From: Thermogutta sp.
GTDB taxonomy: Bacteria > Planctomycetota > Planctomycetia > Pirellulales > Thermoguttaceae
Direction: 5' to 3'
Assembly: GCA_012798155.1 (NCBI GenBank)
Contig: JAAZNR010000347.1
Coordinates: 1-9,373 of the forward strand
DNA: 9,373 nucleotides
The translations under genes were made by a program, and so were the position numbers. Under the pieces are notes generated by a model that worked only from the letters and a program-made list of their open reading frames with translations, did no database searches and had not been told where the DNA came from. Shown piece after piece: positions 6,563-9,373 of the stretch (the first letter of the stretch is position 1; the number at the start of each line of letters is the position of its first letter).

Positions 6563-8940
6563 GGGCGCTCCGCCGCGGTTTCGGCACGAACTTGGCTGGG
6601 CATTTCGATGTAGTCGAGGATCAACCCCAACAGCTTTTGCGTCACCCGATCCAGCCGCTCACTCTGGTTATAGCGGTCGTACTGGCGGAGGATCTGTTGC
6701 CGGGTCAATTGGAGGCCGCGCTTCATGACGGCTTCGCCGAAGGCGGAAACGGCCTCCGCGCGGAGTTCCGGCGGCCATTCCAGCCGCGAGACGGCTTCCA
6801 CCAATTCCGTTTGAGCGCGGGGAGTACCCAACCGCCGCAAAATGGTCAGACCGGCCTTCTCCGCTCCCGGAGTGTACAAGGCGCGAATCGCCAAATCCTC
6901 CAAATCTTGAAGGGACACGTTCGGCCCGGGATCGCCGGCCAAGTCCGAAATTCGCTGAAGGGCCGGGGCAGCCAGCGATTTTCGCCGCGCCGGAGTGCCC
7001 CCGTCATACCCCGGCAGGGTTTGCAGACGCTCGACCATGGCCGCCACGTCGTCCGGCCGATAGGGTTGGGCGAACGATAGCACCAAGGGATCCCTCTCCG
7101 CCAGCCGATCGGATTTCGGTAAAAGATCGGAGAGGGCGTAAATCCCGATCGGGAGGCGGGCCGTCCGCGGATCCGCCCGCAGCCGCTGCACCAGGAACTC
7201 GACACGCGGTTCCTGGATATCGGCCGAGATCAAGACGAACACCACGTCGGGGTCGTCGGCGACCGACCGCAACAAGGCCGCGCCGCCAGCCGCGGTGTCC
7301 ACCACGTCCATGCCGAGCTGTTTCAAATCGCCCACGATCCGCATCGCCCGTGAGTGCGAGCCGTCCGCCACGATCACCCGCCGTATCCCCCGCGCGGACG
7401 CGAAGTAAAACAGTTCCCGCACGATTTTCGAAGAATCGGGAAAACCCCCGTGCAGGTCCAGATTCATCGCGGTCTCCACCACGGCCCAGCGGACGCGGCG
7501 ATCCGGAAAGTGGAGGGCTTTGCTCAAAGGCGAGCCGCCGGCGAAGGCGGCACGCACTCGCTCGGCCGGCGCGGTTTGAGAATACCAAACGATACCGGCC
7601 CAAGCACCGCCGGTCCACTCCCGGTCCAGGCAATAGTCGATCGCCTTCAAGGCCAGGTCCGTTGCATCGGCCGATACTTCTCCGTGCTCGGCCAGCGCCG
7701 CGGTGACCAGCGGACCCGCACCGGCGGCTCCGAGCGAAGGCTCCGGGCTCGGGCCTGCGGCCTCCGCGGCCTGCTGTTCGCGTTCCGCCGCCGTCTGAAG
7801 CAACTCGAATCCGATCTGCTCCAGCCGAAAGGCCAAGGCCCGCACCACCGCTTCTTGATCGCCCGGTGTGAGTTCGCTCGCCTCCGCCGCCAAACGCGCC
7901 GCCGCCCGCCGCCGGATCGCCCCCGGCAGGAGCGCAACCTCCTCCACGCTCGACGTGCGCGGATTCCAAAAATAGAACGGCTCCGTCGATCCCTCATCGG
8001 CGGCCAGGGTCGCCAATTTCGCCTCGGCCTCGGCGGCCAGCAGACGCGCGGCCTGAACGGCCGTGGGCACGGCGGTCCCCGACCGCAGCAGAGCGGCCTT
8101 GGCCGCCTGCCGGACCGCGTCGTCGCGGCGCACGGACAAGGCGGGGGCAAGCAGGAAGAGCGTTGAACCGCCTCCGCCGATTTCACCAAGCAGTTCTGCC
8201 GCCGCTTGTTGCTGCGCCGCATCCCGTGCCTGCAAGAGCGCGATGAGATATTGCCGGGCCTCCATCCGCAGCCGCTTCAAAACGAAAACGCACCTCCCTC
8301 GCAATTCCCCCTGGGGACTCTCCGCCGCCGCTCGCACCAACAAGGGGACGGCCGCCTTTCCGGCTTTGGCCAGGTTCTCGGCCGCCTGGTACCACGTATT
8401 CCCGCCCGCCCCTAGTTGGTCCACCCACGATTTCAAAACGCCCGCGTCTTGGTAGCGGCGATTGACCGCGGCGAAGATCATGTCGGAGACCTGTTTGCCG
8501 GCCGGAGCGAGCGCACCATCCGAGCCTAACCGAAATACCGTCGCCGTCCCCAACTCCTGATGCAAGCGCAGCAATTCCGCGTCATCCGGGGCGGCCGCGA
8601 GAAACTTTTCTAGCATTTGCTTAGCCAAGTCGGGCCGATTGAGAGCCAACAACGCGGAAGCCGCCCTGAGCAGTTCGCGAGGAGTCTGCGGCTTGGCGGC
8701 CAGCACCATTGCGACCGCCGGGTCCTCGGGCGGGGGCGGGACCTCGACCGCGGCCTCGGGTTTCTCGGCCGGCGCTTGCGGCGCGGCCGCAGGGGGGGCC
8801 CCCCCCGCCGCAAACGGGTCTTCCTCCGCGGCCCCACAAACCCCGGCAAGGGTCTGAAACACCGTACCGATGACGCATAACGCAATTCCCGCGACGCGGG
8901 AGACCGATCGAGTACGACTTGGGTCTCTGGACGGCGACAT
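6559..8940 (-). CDS. Exported HEAT-repeat protein with a degenerate receiver-like domain
   Basis: A 793-residue protein of unknown function. The ATG at 8940 is chosen because GGAAGAG lies just upstream and a signal peptide follows: basic MSPSRDPSRTRSVSR, hydrophobic core VAGIALCVIGTVF, and likely cleavage near residues 37-38 (VCGAAEE). The frame is open to 9066, but that extension would bury the signal. After the signal come an Ala/Pro/Glu-rich linker (about 39-75), a TPR-like helical pair (about 83-130) and HEAT-like alpha-helical repeats (about 178-300). A segment at 520-638 aligns with response-regulator receivers: RRVIVADGS, D574 in the phospho-acceptor place (SADIQEP), RLRADPRTARLPI, and SFAQPYRPDD where the conserved Lys is Q625. 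A helical C-terminus follows. HEAT repeats usually serve as protein-binding scaffolds. The gene ends inside an inverted-repeat element. Confidence 0.85.
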   Translation of the reverse strand: MSPSRDPSRTRSVSRVAGIALCVIGTVFQTLAGVCGAAEEDPFAAGGAPPAAAPQAPAEKPEAAVEVPPPPEDPAVAMVLAAKPQTPRELLRAASALLALNRPDLAKQMLEKFLAAAPDDAELLRLHQELGTATVFRLGSDGALAPAGKQVSDMIFAAVNRRYQDAGVLKSWVDQLGAGGNTWYQAAENLAKAGKAAVPLLVRAAAESPQGELRGRCVFVLKRLRMEARQYLIALLQARDAAQQQAAAELLGEIGGGGSTLFLLAPALSVRRDDAVRQAAKAALLRSGTAVPTAVQAARLLAAEAEAKLATLAADEGSTEPFYFWNPRTSSVEEVALLPGAIRRRAAARLAAEASELTPGDQEAVVRALAFRLEQIGFELLQTAAEREQQAAEAAGPSPEPSLGAAGAGPLVTAALAEHGEVSADATDLALKAIDYCLDREWTGGAWAGIVWYSQTAPAERVRAAFAGGSPLSKALHFPDRRVRWAVVETAMNLDLHGGFPDSSKIVRELFYFASARGIRRVIVADGSHSRAMRIVGDLKQLGMDVVDTAAGGAALLRSVADDPDVVFVLISADIQEPRVEFLVQRLRADPRTARLPIGIYALSDLLPKSDRLAERDPLVLSFAQPYRPDDVAAMVERLQTLPGYDGGTPARRKSLAAPALQRISDLAGDPGPNVSLQDLEDLAIRALYTPGAEKAGLTILRRLGTPRAQTELVEAVSRLEWPPELRAEAVSAFGEAVMKRGLQLTRQQILRQYDRYNQSERLDRVTQKLLGLILDYIEMPSQVRAETAAERP
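8792..8806. repeat. Adjacent G7 and C8 homopolymer runs in the HEAT-protein linker
   Basis: Seven G (8792-8798) meet eight C (8799-8806), forming a near-palindromic homopolymer junction. On the coding strand it is read as GGAPP just after the signal peptide. The frame is intact as given, joining the signal peptide to the repeat domains. Confidence 0.9.
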
Positions 8941-9112
8941 GCACGCTCTTCCGGTTGCTAAAATCCAGTACCACAAGGGACAACCGCAGCACCAATCAAA
9001 AGCTCGCGTTCGGCAACGGAGAGACCGCTTCCCCCGATTGCGCCGCGCCGGGCGAAACCGTCTCAACGGGTCCCGACAAAGGCCCCAGCCTTCAGCAAGA
9101 CCGACCAGCCGG

Positions 9113-9154
9113 ATCGAGTTAATAAATTGCAGCTCTTATCTAATTTAACTCGAT
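9113..9154. promoter_or_regulatory. AT-rich inverted repeat upstream of the HEAT-repeat gene
   Basis: ATCGAGTTAA (9113-9122) and TTAACTCGAT (9145-9154) are perfect 10-bp inverted repeats around a 22-bp AT-rich centre. On the plus strand T5 follows (9154-9158), giving a weak terminator-like shape. On the minus strand the same AT-rich block sits about 170-215 bp upstream of the HEAT-gene start and could hold its promoter or operator; a loose TTGCGG / TAGATA pair spaced 16 bp overlaps it. The role is undecided. Confidence 0.5.
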
Positions 9155-9292
9155 TTTTCCGCAATTTCTGCCCGAATCCCTCCGCCGACCGGAAAACGGA
9201 ATCTCCAAGGCACTTTCGACGCCGGTAGCCGTTCATGCCCCTGCCCGATCTGTCTTTGAAACGCAAAGGCCCGGACGGCATGGATTTGGAAA

Positions 9293-9319
9293 CGCAGAGG
9301 GCGCAAAGGGCGCGGAGGA
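9293..9319 (+). repeat. Purine-rich 9-bp imperfect tandem repeat, three units
   Basis: CGCAGAGGG, CGCAAAGGG and CGCGGAGGA follow one another without gap. A related GAAACGCAAAGGC lies at 9258-9270 and a GAAACGCAGAGGG at 9289-9301. This resembles the purine-rich intergenic repeats of the ACGCAGAG type that I know from many environmental bacterial genomes. Confidence 0.7.
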
Positions 9320-9334
9320 GAAGGTGATGGAAGA

Positions 9335-9373
9335 ATGAAGAAGAATTGGCAGCCGCAACTCCGCGTTCTCTCC
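9335..9373 (+). CDS. Possible start of a further gene running off the right edge
   Basis: An ATG at 9335 opens 13 codons (MKKNWQPQLRVLS) to the window edge, preceded by GGAAG five bases upstream and a stronger GGAGGAGAAGG further back. Lys residues directly after Met would fit a signal-peptide start. Thirteen codons are too few to identify a product, and the neighbouring purine repeat could mimic a ribosome binding site. Confidence 0.25.
   Translation, partial: MKKNWQPQLRVLS

Larger units (their letters stand above)
8941..9373. other. Upstream region of the HEAT-repeat gene, right edge of the window
   Basis: These 433 bp have no well-supported complete gene. They contain the HEAT-gene ribosome binding site (GGAAGAG, just right of 8940), an AT-rich palindrome (9113-9154), a purine-rich 9-bp tandem repeat (9293-9319) and a possible gene start at 9335. 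A 72-codon minus-strand frame at 9063-9281 encodes nothing I recognise. Confidence 0.5.

Noticed and set aside
7004..7969. 321-codon minus-strand frame within the HEAT-repeat gene
   Set aside because: Its Gly/Arg-rich composition is typical of an out-of-frame reading of the real gene.
8940..9066. HEAT protein starting at 9066
   Set aside because: The added residues would place 42 amino acids before a clear signal peptide, and a good ribosome binding site precedes the ATG at 8940.
9139..9185. A sigma-54 promoter upstream of the HEAT gene (GGGCAG...TTGC on the minus strand)
   Set aside because: The GG-to-GC distance is one to two bases too short.

Overview
The window is GC-rich, gene-dense bacterial DNA, and its gene content points to the Planctomycetota (Pirellulales-like). 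The pointers are a membrane glycosyltransferase fragment with the NPPLW / HDGIR / TYYWDA motif pattern I associate with planctomycete ArnT/PMT-like proteins, a large exported HEAT-repeat protein, and a HemX/CcsA-like gene joined to hemA. This assignment is an inference from family knowledge and no marker gene proves it. The GC bias also produces long antisense shadow reading frames, which are left out.

Layout, left to right. (1) 2-1219 (+): C-terminal part of a polytopic glycosyltransferase whose start lies outside the window. (2) 1208-2329 (-): a complete CheB protein-glutamate methylesterase, convergent with the glycosyltransferase and overlapping it by 12 bp, with no other chemotaxis gene in view. 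(3) 2561-6196 (-): an apparent operon read right to left, made of a sigma-54 activator without a sensory domain, an optional 27-codon basic mini-ORF, a HemX/CcsA-like membrane protein and hemA (glutamyl-tRNA reductase). hemA overlaps the preceding gene by ATGA. (4) 6197-6558: a gene-poor stretch with a 15-bp direct repeat and a 108-bp element bounded by 20-bp inverted repeats; one arm runs into the stop codon of the next gene. (5) 6559-8940 (-): a 793-residue exported HEAT-repeat protein carrying a degenerate response-regulator receiver-like domain. (6) 8941-9373: upstream region with an AT-rich palindrome, a purine-rich 9-bp tandem repeat and possibly the first codons of another gene.

How the genes may work together: HemA makes glutamate-1-semialdehyde, the first committed C5-pathway intermediate of tetrapyrrole synthesis, and HemX/CcsA-like proteins are linked to HemA level or to heme handling for cytochrome c. 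The sigma-54 activator heading the cluster could control it or a distant regulon; no convincing -24/-12 promoter is visible here. No clearly new defence or mobile system was found. The most unusual signals are the inverted-repeat element at a stop codon, the 27-bp tandem duplication at the activator/hemX junction, the out-of-frame repeat in the hemX tail, and the receiver-like domain inside an apparently exported protein.
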